A stretch of 64,000 nt of DNA, taken from positions 2,546,484-2,610,483 of the forward strand of contig NZ_AP025523.1 of the NCBI RefSeq assembly GCF_027923555.1, given 5' to 3'. How positions within the stretch are numbered: the first letter of the stretch is position 1; each line of letters starts with the position of its first letter. This document shows positions 1 to 7,500 of this stretch, in pieces. This DNA comes from Vulcanimicrobium alpinum. GTDB taxonomy: Bacteria; Vulcanimicrobiota; Vulcanimicrobiia; Vulcanimicrobiales; Vulcanimicrobiaceae. The position numbers were made by a program, and so were the translations under genes. Below the pieces are notes generated by a model. It saw only the letters and a list, made by a program, of their open reading frames with translations. It was not told the DNA's origin and made no database searches.

Positions 1-479
1 GAGAGGGTCGCGCGCAACGCCGCCGACTCCCCGGCGGCGAGCGACCGCGCGAGCAGGGCACTGAGGCTTTGTACCAATGCGACGTTCGCAGCCGAGGCGG
101 GCGTGGAACTGCACGAGCGGAGGAAGTCGCGAGCGATGCCGCCGCCGCGAGCGCCCTCGGGGCACCCGTGCCCGAGGTCGTTCGTCACGGCCGGCTCAGT
201 TGCAGACCGGCGGGCACGACGTGAGGATGATGACGGCGGCGATCAGGGACAGCGTGAGCACGATGGCGTTCCTCCAGGCGCAAGCGATGCTCGAACGCTA
301 GCCCAGACGCGCCGACCGCTCGTGCGTCAAACGACCCAAATCTGATGAAATGCCCGACGGCTCCAGCGTTTTTTGCACAACCGGAGCGACGGTCGCCCCG
401 GGAATCCGCCGGGCCCCGGAGAACGCGAGCGCACCGGCCGATACCCCGGCAGAACCCACCGGAGAACACGCTGCTGTCT
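1..479. other. Left-edge non-coding or unresolved region
   Basis: No convincing full-length gene is visible before the GTG start at 480. The open frames on both strands here have arginine-rich translations typical of shadow frames in GC-rich DNA. The only item with gene-like signals is a 21-codon minus-strand reading frame at 196-261, listed separately. The segment 300-479 is the leader of the LuxR-type gene and contains a GGAGAA Shine-Dalgarno-like hexamer at 461-466. Confidence 0.5.
196..261 (-). CDS. Possible 21-aa hydrophobic small peptide
   Basis: This is a short minus-strand frame starting with GTG at 261 and ending with TGA at 196-198. A GGAGG sequence lies nine bases upstream of the GTG (271-275 on the + strand), which is near-ideal spacing. 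The translation is a continuous hydrophobic stretch (VLTLSLIAAVIIL) followed by a cysteine-proline tail (TSCPPVCN). It looks like a tiny membrane or membrane-anchored peptide rather than a shadow frame. I do not recognise it, and there is no homology evidence. It is divergent from the regulator that follows. Conservation of the SD and of the CPPVC tail in related genomes would be needed to accept it. Confidence 0.3.
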   Translation of the reverse strand: MLTLSLIAAVIILTSCPPVCN

Positions 480-1952
480 GTGCACGACGCCCCCGCGGTT
501 ACGCTCGAGCATGTGTATGCCGTCGCGACGCGCGGATCGGTCGCCGAGATCGACGAATTGCTCGCCGTTTACGCCGCGGCGCGCCGTCTCAAGGATGCGA
601 TGCCGACGGGCCTGCGCGGGATGCGCGCCTCGATCTCCGGCGACGTCGCCGGCGGCATCGCGCTGCTGCGCCGCGCGGTCGCGCACGCCGCCGATCCCGA
701 ACGCCAGTACCTGATCGACATGCTGGTCCCCCTGTTGATCTCGACGGCCGATCTCGACGGCGCCGACGAAGCGCTGCGCGCGACGAACGATGCGGTGGCG
801 TGTCTGATCCCGGCGGCGCTCGCCCTGCGCGCCGTCGTCGCGGCGCAGCGCGGCCGCGACGAGCAGAGCCGCGCGCTCGCCAAACGCGCCGTGGGCGACG
901 AACGCGCGCTCGAGATGCCGATCGTCGCGGCGCGGATCCTGCAGCGCGTCGCGCTCGCGGCGCTCTACCGTCAGGAGTTCGAAGAAGCGCAAGAGCGCGC
1001 GCTCGCCGCGGCGCGCGCCTACGAAACAATCGGCGCGCATCGCAACGCAGCGGTTGCGTATTCGGTCCTCTACGTGATCGCGCACGACTGGACGTGCGAT
1101 CCCGAGATCACCCGGCTTTACGCCGAACGGATGACGATCAGCAGCGAGCGCGCCGGCGACGTCTCGATGCAGAACAACGGTCTGGTCGCGCAATTCGGCA
1201 TCGCCGCGGAAGCCGGCGACGACGAGCGGCTGGCGTCGATCCGCGCGCGCCTGCTCGCGAACCCGATGAGCGAACAGTTCGGCGAACGGTTCGCCTGCGT
1301 GCTCGCCGAGTCGCTGATGCACGGCTGGGCCGGCCGCTTCGACGTCGCCGAAGCGACGATCGCCGCGTTCGCCGCCGCCGACGGGCGCAGCCTCCCGGAG
1401 ATCTCGCTCTGCGAGTCGCTGCTGGCGCTCTTCGACGCCGCACGCTGGGACGTCGTCGCGGCGCGCCGGCGCGCGCATCTGGTGCTGAGCCGGACGGCGC
1501 ACCACGCCGATCCCGAACCGCTGTACGACGCGCATTCGCGGCGCATCGCGCGCATCATCGCCGCGTCGGTCTGCATCCTCGTCGGCGAGTCGGCGCGCGG
1601 CGTTCGCGCGCTCACTAAGCGCTTCGATCCCGACGGCGCGTTCGCGGTGCTCGCGACGCAGCACCATCTCGACGAGCGTGCCGTGCCGCCGATCATGCGC
1701 GGCTACGCGCGGCTGATCAACGTCGTCCGCGACGCGGCGGTGCGCAACGCCCCGAAACTCGGCCTCACCCGCGCCGAGATGGACGTCCTGCGCGCGCTTC
1801 CCGACGGCGCGACCCTCGAGCAGATCGCCGCCGAGTTCGGCAAGTCACGCAAGACGATCGCGCGCCAGGTGGGCGCGATCTACGACAAGCTCGAGGTCTC
1901 GAATCGCGCGCAGGCCGTACAGCGAGCGCGCGATCTGGGGATGTACCTCTAG
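480..1952 (+). CDS. Transcriptional regulator, helical-repeat N-terminus with LuxR-type HTH
   Basis: A protein of about 490 residues. The first ~400 residues are alanine-rich amphipathic helices in a TPR-like arrangement (for example around QEFEEAQERALAAARAY), with no recognised enzymatic motif. The last ~60 residues form a LuxR/GerE-type DNA-binding domain: LTRAEMDVLRALPDGATLE, then QIAAEFGKSRKTIARQ and IYDKLEVSNRAQAVQRA. This is the scanning helix, recognition helix and fourth helix order of NarL/LuxR effectors. No receiver domain or ATP-binding (MalT/STAND) P-loop is seen, so the trigger is unknown. The GTG at 480 is chosen because GGAGAA precedes it at 461-466; the frame is open to 345 but that extension is arginine/proline-rich. 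Its stop overlaps the stop of the convergent peptidase by four bases. Confidence 0.75.
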   Translation: MHDAPAVTLEHVYAVATRGSVAEIDELLAVYAAARRLKDAMPTGLRGMRASISGDVAGGIALLRRAVAHAADPERQYLIDMLVPLLISTADLDGADEALRATNDAVACLIPAALALRAVVAAQRGRDEQSRALAKRAVGDERALEMPIVAARILQRVALAALYRQEFEEAQERALAAARAYETIGAHRNAAVAYSVLYVIAHDWTCDPEITRLYAERMTISSERAGDVSMQNNGLVAQFGIAAEAGDDERLASIRARLLANPMSEQFGERFACVLAESLMHGWAGRFDVAEATIAAFAAADGRSLPEISLCESLLALFDAARWDVVAARRRAHLVLSRTAHHADPEPLYDAHSRRIARIIAASVCILVGESARGVRALTKRFDPDGAFAVLATQHHLDERAVPPIMRGYARLINVVRDAAVRNAPKLGLTRAEMDVLRALPDGATLEQIAAEFGKSRKTIARQVGAIYDKLEVSNRAQAVQRARDLGMYL

Positions 1953-4003
1953 CGCGCCGCGGGGACGGGCTCGGGCTCGGCCTCGCCGGCGAGCGGCCGG
2001 AACAGCGCGCCCGCTTCGTCGGGGACCGCCGGAGCCCCGGCGGGTTCCAGATGCCGCACGAACCAGTTTCCGATCGCGCGCAGCCGCAGGACGCGGCTGC
2101 GCGGCTTCCCGCTGCGCGAGAGTTCGTGTCCGGTATCCACGAAGCGCACGAACTCGGTGTTCGTGCGGCCGAGCCGGCGCAGCAGGGTGAAGAGCTGTTC
2201 GCCCTGATCGATCGGACAGCGATAGTCGCGCTCGCTGTGCTCGACGAGCAGCGGCGCGGCGATCGCGTGCGCGGCGCGCATCGGCGAGCGTTCGAAGAGC
2301 ACGCGGCCCGCGTCGTCGGCCATCCGCGCGTCGAGTTCGTTTTCGAGGAACCAGCCGATATCGGAGGCGCCGACCTCGCTGACGAAATCGTTGACCGCGC
2401 GCATCGACACGCCGGCCGCGAAGCGGTCGCTGTGCCCCAGCAGCCACGTCGTCATGAAACCGCCGTACGAACCGCCGGCGACGCCGAGGCGCGCGGTATC
2501 GAACGTCCCCTGCGCGAGCGCGCCGTCGAGGATGCACAGAACGTCGCTCGCATCGAGCTCGCCCCACTTCCCCACGATCGCGTTTGCGTAGGCGTGGCCG
2601 TACGACTGCGAACCGCGCGGGTTCCCATACGCGACCGCGATGCCGTTCGCCGCGAGCATCTGGAACTCGAAGAAGAACGTCGCGCCGTAGGCCGCGTGCG
2701 GTCCGCCGTGGACCTCCAGCACCAGCGGCGGCCGCGCCTCGGTCGAGGCGGCCGGCGCGATGAGCCAGCCGTCGAGCACGGTGCCGTCGTCGGCCTTCGG
2801 CCGATAGCGGACCGGCGCGACGACGCGCTTCTCGGCGAGCCACGGGTTCAGACCGGTCAGCGTGCGCTCCCCGCCGTACGGTTCGAGCAGAGCGACCTCG
2901 TTGGGAATCGTCGGCGTCGCGTACGTGAACGCGATCGCGCCGTCATTCGCGACGCTCATCCCGAAGATGTGGCGTTCGCCGCCGGCGAGGACGCGCGTCG
3001 CCGTGCCGTCGCGCGCGAACGCGCGAAGCACCGTCGCGCCCTCTTCGCACACGGGCACGATCAGCTCGCGATCGTCGGCGGTCCACACCGGCGCGATCGG
3101 GGCATGACCGCCGCGCAGATCGCTGGCGAGATGATCGCCCACGGTGCGGCCTAACCCCGCCGAGAGCGAGCGCGGCGCACCGCCCGCCACCGGGACGACC
3201 AGCAGTTCTTCGTCGAAACGGCCGCCGCCGTCGTCGCCGTGCAGGTGCCCGATGTACGCGATCTCGCGCCCGTCGTGCGCGTATGCAGGCGCCGCGGCGG
3301 GACCGGCGGCGTTCGTGAGGCGGCCGATCTCCCCGCCGCGCGCATCGATCGTGCAGACGTCGGCGAGCGCGTACGACGTCTCGGGTTGATCGATACGCGC
3401 GGTGAACGCAATGCGCTTGCCGTCCGGAGACCACGCCGGCGACGCGACGTCGAAATCGCCGTGCGTCAGCCGCGTCGTCTCGCCGGTCGCGACGTCGATC
3501 GTGAAGAGATGCTTGCGCGTGCCGTCGAGCAGCCCGTCGGCGTCGCTCTTGAACGGCAGCTGACGGAAGTGCCGGGCACCGCTCGCGGCGTCGTGATAGG
3601 CGCGCGCGCTGAGCGGATCGTGCGGCGCGGTCGCGACGAACGCGAGCCGCGACGCATCGGGCGACCACGCCAGCGCGACGATCTTCGGATAGGTCTCGCC
3701 GAGCGGCGCCGCTTCGCCGCCCGCAAACGGCAGGAGATAGATGCGGGCCGCGCCGTCGCGCTCGGCGACGAACGCGAGCGCGGAGCCGTCGGGCGCGGGC
3801 CGCGGCAGCCGATCGTTCGTGCCGCGCGTGAACGGCCGGTCGGCACCGTCGCGGTCGACGCGGTGGATCGCGCCGCGGGTCTCGTCGGCCTCGCGGTCCT
3901 GATACGCGCGGCGATAGAACACGGCCGCGCCGTCCGCTTGAATGTTCGGGTCGGCGCAGAGCACAATGCGGAGCAGGTCGCTCGGTACGAGAGGAGTGGT
4001 CAT
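1949..4003 (-). CDS. S9-family prolyl oligopeptidase-like serine peptidase
   Basis: A 684-residue cytoplasmic peptidase of the acylaminoacyl-peptidase/S9C type. The N-terminal ~380 residues carry TolB-like beta-propeller blades (repeated WSPDxxRLAF-type strands such as ALAWSPDASRLAFVA and PAWSPDGKRIAFTA). The C-terminal alpha/beta hydrolase domain has the nucleophile elbow GGSYGGF near residue 511, an acid in HSERDYRCP and the catalytic His in DTGHELSRSG. No signal peptide is visible. It probably cleaves short peptides or removes N-acylated residues, but the substrate cannot be read from sequence. It is divergently transcribed from the small amidase-like gene with only ~25 bp between starts, so both promoters lie inside neighbouring coding DNA or overlap. 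Confidence 0.9.
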   Translation of the reverse strand: MTTPLVPSDLLRIVLCADPNIQADGAAVFYRRAYQDREADETRGAIHRVDRDGADRPFTRGTNDRLPRPAPDGSALAFVAERDGAARIYLLPFAGGEAAPLGETYPKIVALAWSPDASRLAFVATAPHDPLSARAYHDAASGARHFRQLPFKSDADGLLDGTRKHLFTIDVATGETTRLTHGDFDVASPAWSPDGKRIAFTARIDQPETSYALADVCTIDARGGEIGRLTNAAGPAAAPAYAHDGREIAYIGHLHGDDGGGRFDEELLVVPVAGGAPRSLSAGLGRTVGDHLASDLRGGHAPIAPVWTADDRELIVPVCEEGATVLRAFARDGTATRVLAGGERHIFGMSVANDGAIAFTYATPTIPNEVALLEPYGGERTLTGLNPWLAEKRVVAPVRYRPKADDGTVLDGWLIAPAASTEARPPLVLEVHGGPHAAYGATFFFEFQMLAANGIAVAYGNPRGSQSYGHAYANAIVGKWGELDASDVLCILDGALAQGTFDTARLGVAGGSYGGFMTTWLLGHSDRFAAGVSMRAVNDFVSEVGASDIGWFLENELDARMADDAGRVLFERSPMRAAHAIAAPLLVEHSERDYRCPIDQGEQLFTLLRRLGRTNTEFVRFVDTGHELSRSGKPRSRVLRLRAIGNWFVRHLEPAGAPAVPDEAGALFRPLAGEAEPEPVPAAR

Positions 4004-4028
4004 CGCCGCCGAGGATTAGGGCGACGTG

Positions 4029-4643
4029 ATGCGGCTTCCCGCGCGGTCTGCATTTCTTGCCGTCGCGCTGCTTGCAGCGAGCATGGCGGGAGCGCGGGCC
4101 GAGACGGGCGACGTCGTGATCCAAGCCGGTCACCAGGGACGCCCTGCGAGCTGCGCGCCGCTTCACGTGCGCGCGTGCAATCTGGGAACGAGCGGTGCAA
4201 ACGGCGCGCTCGAGCGCGACTGGACCCCGATCGTCGCCGACGCCGCCGCCCGCATCCTGCGCGCGCAGGGCTACGCCGTGATCCGCCGGCCCGCCGACTA
4301 CGCCGAGCACGACTCCGCGCGCGCCGCGGTCTTCCTGCACTTTGACGGCGCCGAACCGTGCGCGAGCGGTGCGTCCGTCGGCTTCCCTCCGAGCGCGCGG
4401 AGCGAATTCGTCAGCGAATGGGAACGACGCTACCGGGCCTGGTTTCCGTACCGCTTCGTCGGCGAAAACATCAGCGACAACGAATCGCAGTACTACGGGT
4501 TTCGAAAGGTGGATGCGCCCGACAAGATGCTGATCGAGTTCGGAGAGATGACCTGTCCCGCGCAGTTCGCGTGGATGGCGCCGCGGCTGCACGAGATGGG
4601 TGAGCGTCTCGCCGCGTTTCTGATTCACGAGCTGCCGCGGTGA
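4029..4643 (+). CDS. Secreted N-acetylmuramoyl-L-alanine amidase-like protein
   Basis: About 204 residues starting with a cleavable signal peptide (hydrophobic LAVALLAASMAG then ARAE). The mature part begins VVIQAGHQGRPASC, and AAVFLHFDGAEPC lies further on. This GHQ...HFDG pattern resembles the GHGG...SxHxN zinc-site arrangement of Amidase_3 proteins, with the second His placed in HFDG. A zinc-ligand Glu may be the one in IEFGEMTCP. The family call is moderate because the core is short and divergent. ATG at 4029 is used, with AGGG eight bases upstream; an in-frame GTG immediately precedes it. Its TGA overlaps the GTG of the beta-lactamase-like gene, so the two are translationally coupled and probably act together on periplasmic cell wall. 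Confidence 0.6.
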   Translation: MRLPARSAFLAVALLAASMAGARAETGDVVIQAGHQGRPASCAPLHVRACNLGTSGANGALERDWTPIVADAAARILRAQGYAVIRRPADYAEHDSARAAVFLHFDGAEPCASGASVGFPPSARSEFVSEWERRYRAWFPYRFVGENISDNESQYYGFRKVDAPDKMLIEFGEMTCPAQFAWMAPRLHEMGERLAAFLIHELPR

Positions 4644-5515
4644 AACGGACCGCGTTTCTCGGCGGGGCGGCGGCGGCCGTCGCCGCGCTGCCGCACCGCG
4701 CCGGCGCGCAGCCGTCGCTCGATCTGCGCGAAGTCCTCGACGCGATTCCCGGGGTCACCGGCGTGTTCGCGCGCACGATGGCGCCCGGCCCCGCGAGCTT
4801 CACCTGGCGCGCGAACGAACGGTTCGCCTCCGCGTCGGTGATCAAGCTCGCGATCATGACGACCGTCTATCGCGCGTACGACGCCGGAACGGCGCACCCC
4901 GAGCAGCTGATCCGCACGCGCGCCGACGACCTCATCGGCGGTTCCGACGTGCTGCTCGGATCGCCGGCCGGGACGCCGTGGAAGCTCGACACGCTGGTAA
5001 AAGCGATGATCCACGTCAGCGACAACTCCGCCTCGAACACGCTGATCACCCACTTCGGGATCGACACGATCAACAACGTGATGCAGCAGGCGGGGATGAC
5101 GTCCTCACGGTTGGGGCGTCACTTCGCCGACGTCGTCCCGTCCTGGCACAAGAGCGCGAACGTGGTGACGCCCAACGACGTCGCGACGCTGCTCTACGCG
5201 ATCGAGAAAGGCTCGCGCGAAGGCGTGCGGACGATCGCAAGCGCGCAGAGCTGCCGCGCGATGATCAACGTGATGCTGGGCAACGACGACACGACGAAGA
5301 TCGTGCGCGGCCTGCCGAAAGGGACGCCGTGCGCGCACAAGACGGGCGAGATCGACGGCGTGCGCAACGACGCGGCGATCGTGGACCCGTTCGGCGAGGT
5401 TCCGTACATCCTGGTCGTGCTGACGCGCGATCTGCGCGACGTCTCCGCCGGCAACGCCGGCATCGGCGCGATCGCGCACCGCGTCGACGCCGCCCTGCGC
5501 GGCAGCGCCACGTAG
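4640..5515 (+). CDS. Class A beta-lactamase-like serine hydrolase
   Basis: A 291-residue exported protein (signal-like MKRTAFLGGAAAAVAALPHRAGAQ). It carries the three serine-penicillin-recognising motifs in correct spacing: S66-V-I-K69, S127-D-N129 and K234-T-G236. The Omega-loop segment after RLGRHF lacks the usual ExxLN signature; an Asp falls where Glu166 would align and the Asn170 position is Val. Deacylation may therefore be poor, and the enzyme could be a muropeptide hydrolase or slow lactamase rather than a resistance enzyme. The GTG start overlaps the preceding TGA (GTGA). Its pairing with an amidase-like gene supports a peptidoglycan role. Fold and family are confident; beta-lactam hydrolysis is not. 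Confidence 0.8.
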   Translation: MKRTAFLGGAAAAVAALPHRAGAQPSLDLREVLDAIPGVTGVFARTMAPGPASFTWRANERFASASVIKLAIMTTVYRAYDAGTAHPEQLIRTRADDLIGGSDVLLGSPAGTPWKLDTLVKAMIHVSDNSASNTLITHFGIDTINNVMQQAGMTSSRLGRHFADVVPSWHKSANVVTPNDVATLLYAIEKGSREGVRTIASAQSCRAMINVMLGNDDTTKIVRGLPKGTPCAHKTGEIDGVRNDAAIVDPFGEVPYILVVLTRDLRDVSAGNAGIGAIAHRVDAALRGSAT

Positions 5516-5533
5516 CCGAACCTGTCCCGGCGG

Positions 5534-6355
5534 TTACTCGAAGAGCGAGCGCTGTTCCACCAGCGTGGGCCGTGCATGCGGCACGCCGAGCGCGGCGTAA
5601 ACGTCGCGCACCGTCTGCGGCGAGTGCCCGGCGAACTCGTTGTTCGCGTAGCCGGCGACGCGCGCGAGCGACGCGCCGGCGTCGCGGATCGCTTCAGCCC
5701 AGCGAGCGATGCGTTCGCTGCGATCGACCTGCACGCGATCGAAGCGCGCGAACGCTTCGCGCGCTCCCATCCACCGCAGATAGGCGTGCGAAGCAACGGG
5801 CCGGCGCACTTCGTGGAGCATCGCGTCGAGCGGAACGAAACTGCCGTCGGTCGCCGCCACGGCCACGCCGTGCGAGCCGAGTGCGTCCCGCATCCGGCGG
5901 TGCGCGTCGCCGCGAAACCACGAACCGTCGCGCAGTTCGACGGCCCAGCGCGGACCGCGCGGGAGCGCGGCGACGAACGCCTCGAGCGTCGCGATCTCGC
6001 CGGCCTCGAAGTCGGGCGGCATCTGCACCAGCACCGCCTCGAGCCGTCCGTCCAATTCGTCGAGCATTGCGACGAACGCGGCGAGCGGTGCCGCGGCGTT
6101 GCGGAGCCGCTGCTCGTGGGTGATCTCGCGCGGCAGCTTCACCGCGAACGAGAAGCCGGCCGGGACCTGCGCCGCCCAGCGCGCGAGGCGGCCGGGCGGC
6201 GGCGTCCCGTAAAACGTCGCGTCGATCTCGACGCTGGAGAACTCGCGCGCGTAGGCGTGCAGGTAGCCCTCGGGGCGCGTCCCCGCATCGTACAGCGTCC
6301 CGACCCAGTCGGGATACGCCCAGCTCTGGGTGCCGAGCGCGAGGTGCGGGATCAG
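5534..6355 (-). CDS. DUF72 family protein (TIM-barrel, YecE-like)
   Basis: A DUF72 protein of ~273 residues. The family N-terminus is readable upstream of the first canonical start: LALGTQSWAYPDWVG, then AREFSSVEIDATFYG and FSFAVKLPREITHE. The C-terminus has WAVELRDGSWF, RMRDALGSHGVAV, YLRWMG and YANNEFAGHSPQTV, all typical. No ATG, GTG or TTG exists in frame before 6142, yet the conserved barrel start lies upstream of that. The likely start is the CTG at 6353-6355, which overlaps the TGA of the upstream cyclophilin gene. The function of DUF72 proteins is not established. It is co-transcribed with the cyclophilin. Confidence 0.85.
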   Translation of the reverse strand: MIPHLALGTQSWAYPDWVGTLYDAGTRPEGYLHAYAREFSSVEIDATFYGTPPPGRLARWAAQVPAGFSFAVKLPREITHEQRLRNAAAPLAAFVAMLDELDGRLEAVLVQMPPDFEAGEIATLEAFVAALPRGPRWAVELRDGSWFRGDAHRRMRDALGSHGVAVAATDGSFVPLDAMLHEVRRPVASHAYLRWMGAREAFARFDRVQVDRSERIARWAEAIRDAGASLARVAGYANNEFAGHSPQTVRDVYAALGVPHARPTLVEQRSLFE

Positions 6356-6852
6356 CCCTCTGCCGGTCCGGGCTCGATCGCGACCTGCACCATCGGGTCG
6401 CCGGCGCGGATCGCGTCGACGACGGTCTGCCCCTCGACGACGTGCCCGAAGACGGTGTACTGGCGGTTCAGGAACGGCGCGTCCTCGAGGACGATGTAGA
6501 ACTGACTGCCGGCCGAGTTGGGGTTGCTCGACCGCGCCATCGCGACCGTCCCCTTTACGTGCGGACGTTCGTTGAATTCCGCGTCGAGGTTGTAGCCCGG
6601 GCCGCCGGTGCCGTTCCCCGCCGGGTCACCGCCCTGGATGACGAAGCCCGGTTCGTACCGGTGGAAGGTCAGGCCGTCGTAGAATCGGGCCCGCGCCAAT
6701 TTGATGAACGCCGCGCTGTGCTGCGGCGCGACGTCGGGGTAGAACCGGACGACGATCTCGCCCTTGGGCGTGGTGATGCGCGCGCGGGCGGTCTTCGCTT
6801 CCTCGGCGAGCGTCTGCAGTTCGTCGCCCGTGGGCTTCGTATAGGTGGCCAT
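6352..6852 (-). CDS. Cyclophilin-type peptidyl-prolyl cis-trans isomerase
   Basis: A 166-residue single-domain cyclophilin. Recognisable family blocks are FIKLARARFYDGLTFHRYEPGFVIQGGDP, split here as FYDGLTFHRYEP and FVIQGGDPAGNGTGGPGY, then FNERPHVKGTVAMARSS, SAGSQFYIVLEDAPFLNRQYTVFGHVVEG. The catalytic Arg is in FHRYEP, and the Gln of the active-site QFYI block is present. There is no signal peptide, so it acts in the cytoplasm. The ATG at 6852 is preferred over the longer frame, whose extra 42 residues are arginine-rich. Stop and the DUF72 start overlap. It catalyses proline isomerisation during folding. Confidence 0.93.
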   Translation of the reverse strand: MATYTKPTGDELQTLAEEAKTARARITTPKGEIVVRFYPDVAPQHSAAFIKLARARFYDGLTFHRYEPGFVIQGGDPAGNGTGGPGYNLDAEFNERPHVKGTVAMARSSNPNSAGSQFYIVLEDAPFLNRQYTVFGHVVEGQTVVDAIRAGDPMVQVAIEPGPAEG

Positions 6853-6962
6853 CGGGCAGATCCTACGGCGCCGGGATCGCCGTGCCCCGCAGGGTTTCCG
6901 CCGCCGCAAAACGGGGTACACGCCCTCCGAAACTTCGTCACATCGTTGAAGAGCAAGGGAGC

Positions 6963-7442
6963 ATGGACGGGACGGCACGGATCCCGGCGGGAGCGGGCGC
7001 GTCGCTGCGGTTGCGCGTGCCGCCGGATCCTCGATATGGGCGCTACGTTCGCGACCGGGTCGCCGGGTTCGCGCAGTCGCACGGCGTCCCCGAGATCGAC
7101 GTTGCCGAGTTCGTCACCGCGGTCGCCGAGGGGCTGGCCAACGCGATCGAGCACTCCGGCGCGAGCGACTCGATCGAGGTTGCCTGCTGGCTGGTCGGCG
7201 GCGACCAGCTCTTCGCCACCGTGGTTGATTACGGGCAGGGCTTCGAGCCCCCCGAGACCGTCCTGACCGAGCCTGCGCTTCCCGACGTGATGTCGGAACG
7301 CGGCCGCGGACTCCCGCTCATGAAGAAGTTCACCGACCTCTTCAGCGTGCGGAGCACGCCGGGGAAGGGGACCTCGGTGATCCTCGGGCGCAGCGTCCGG
7401 CGGCGGGCCGACCGGGACGATTCGGCGGCGATCGCCGGCTAA
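6963..7442 (+). CDS. RsbW/SpoIIAB-type anti-sigma ATP-binding protein
   Basis: About 159 residues with a GHKL ATPase fold of the HATPase_c_2 group. The N-box is EGLANAIEHSGA, the G1 region is VVDYGQGFEPP, the G2 region is GRGLPLMKKFTDLFSV, and the C-terminal strand is GKGTSVIL. Such proteins bind and inhibit a sigma factor and phosphorylate a partner anti-anti-sigma protein. No partner is encoded next to it. ATG at 6963 follows an AGGGAG Shine-Dalgarno. It ends only ~58 bp before bchN in the same direction; the putative operator at 7450-7467 sits between, so co-transcription with bchN is possible but not required. Confidence 0.85.
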   Translation: MDGTARIPAGAGASLRLRVPPDPRYGRYVRDRVAGFAQSHGVPEIDVAEFVTAVAEGLANAIEHSGASDSIEVACWLVGGDQLFATVVDYGQGFEPPETVLTEPALPDVMSERGRGLPLMKKFTDLFSVRSTPGKGTSVILGRSVRRRADRDDSAAIAG

Positions 7443-7449
7443 ACGCGGC

Positions 7450-7467
7450 GGGTGACTGCGGTCACCC
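7450..7467. promoter_or_regulatory. Palindromic operator candidate upstream of bchN
   Basis: The sequence GGGTGACTGCGGTCACCC is a perfect 6-bp inverted repeat with a 6-bp spacer, in the Crp/FNR geometry (GTGA-N6-TCAC core). It lies 34 bp before the bchN GTG. The same GGTGA-N6-TCACC core occurs at 22246-22261 before bchF. The window encodes one Crp/FNR-family protein (22433-23107), the natural candidate ligand. Binding is inferred. Confidence 0.6.
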
Positions 7468-7500
7468 ACCGCCTTCCCGCGGACATGCGACGATTGTCGC

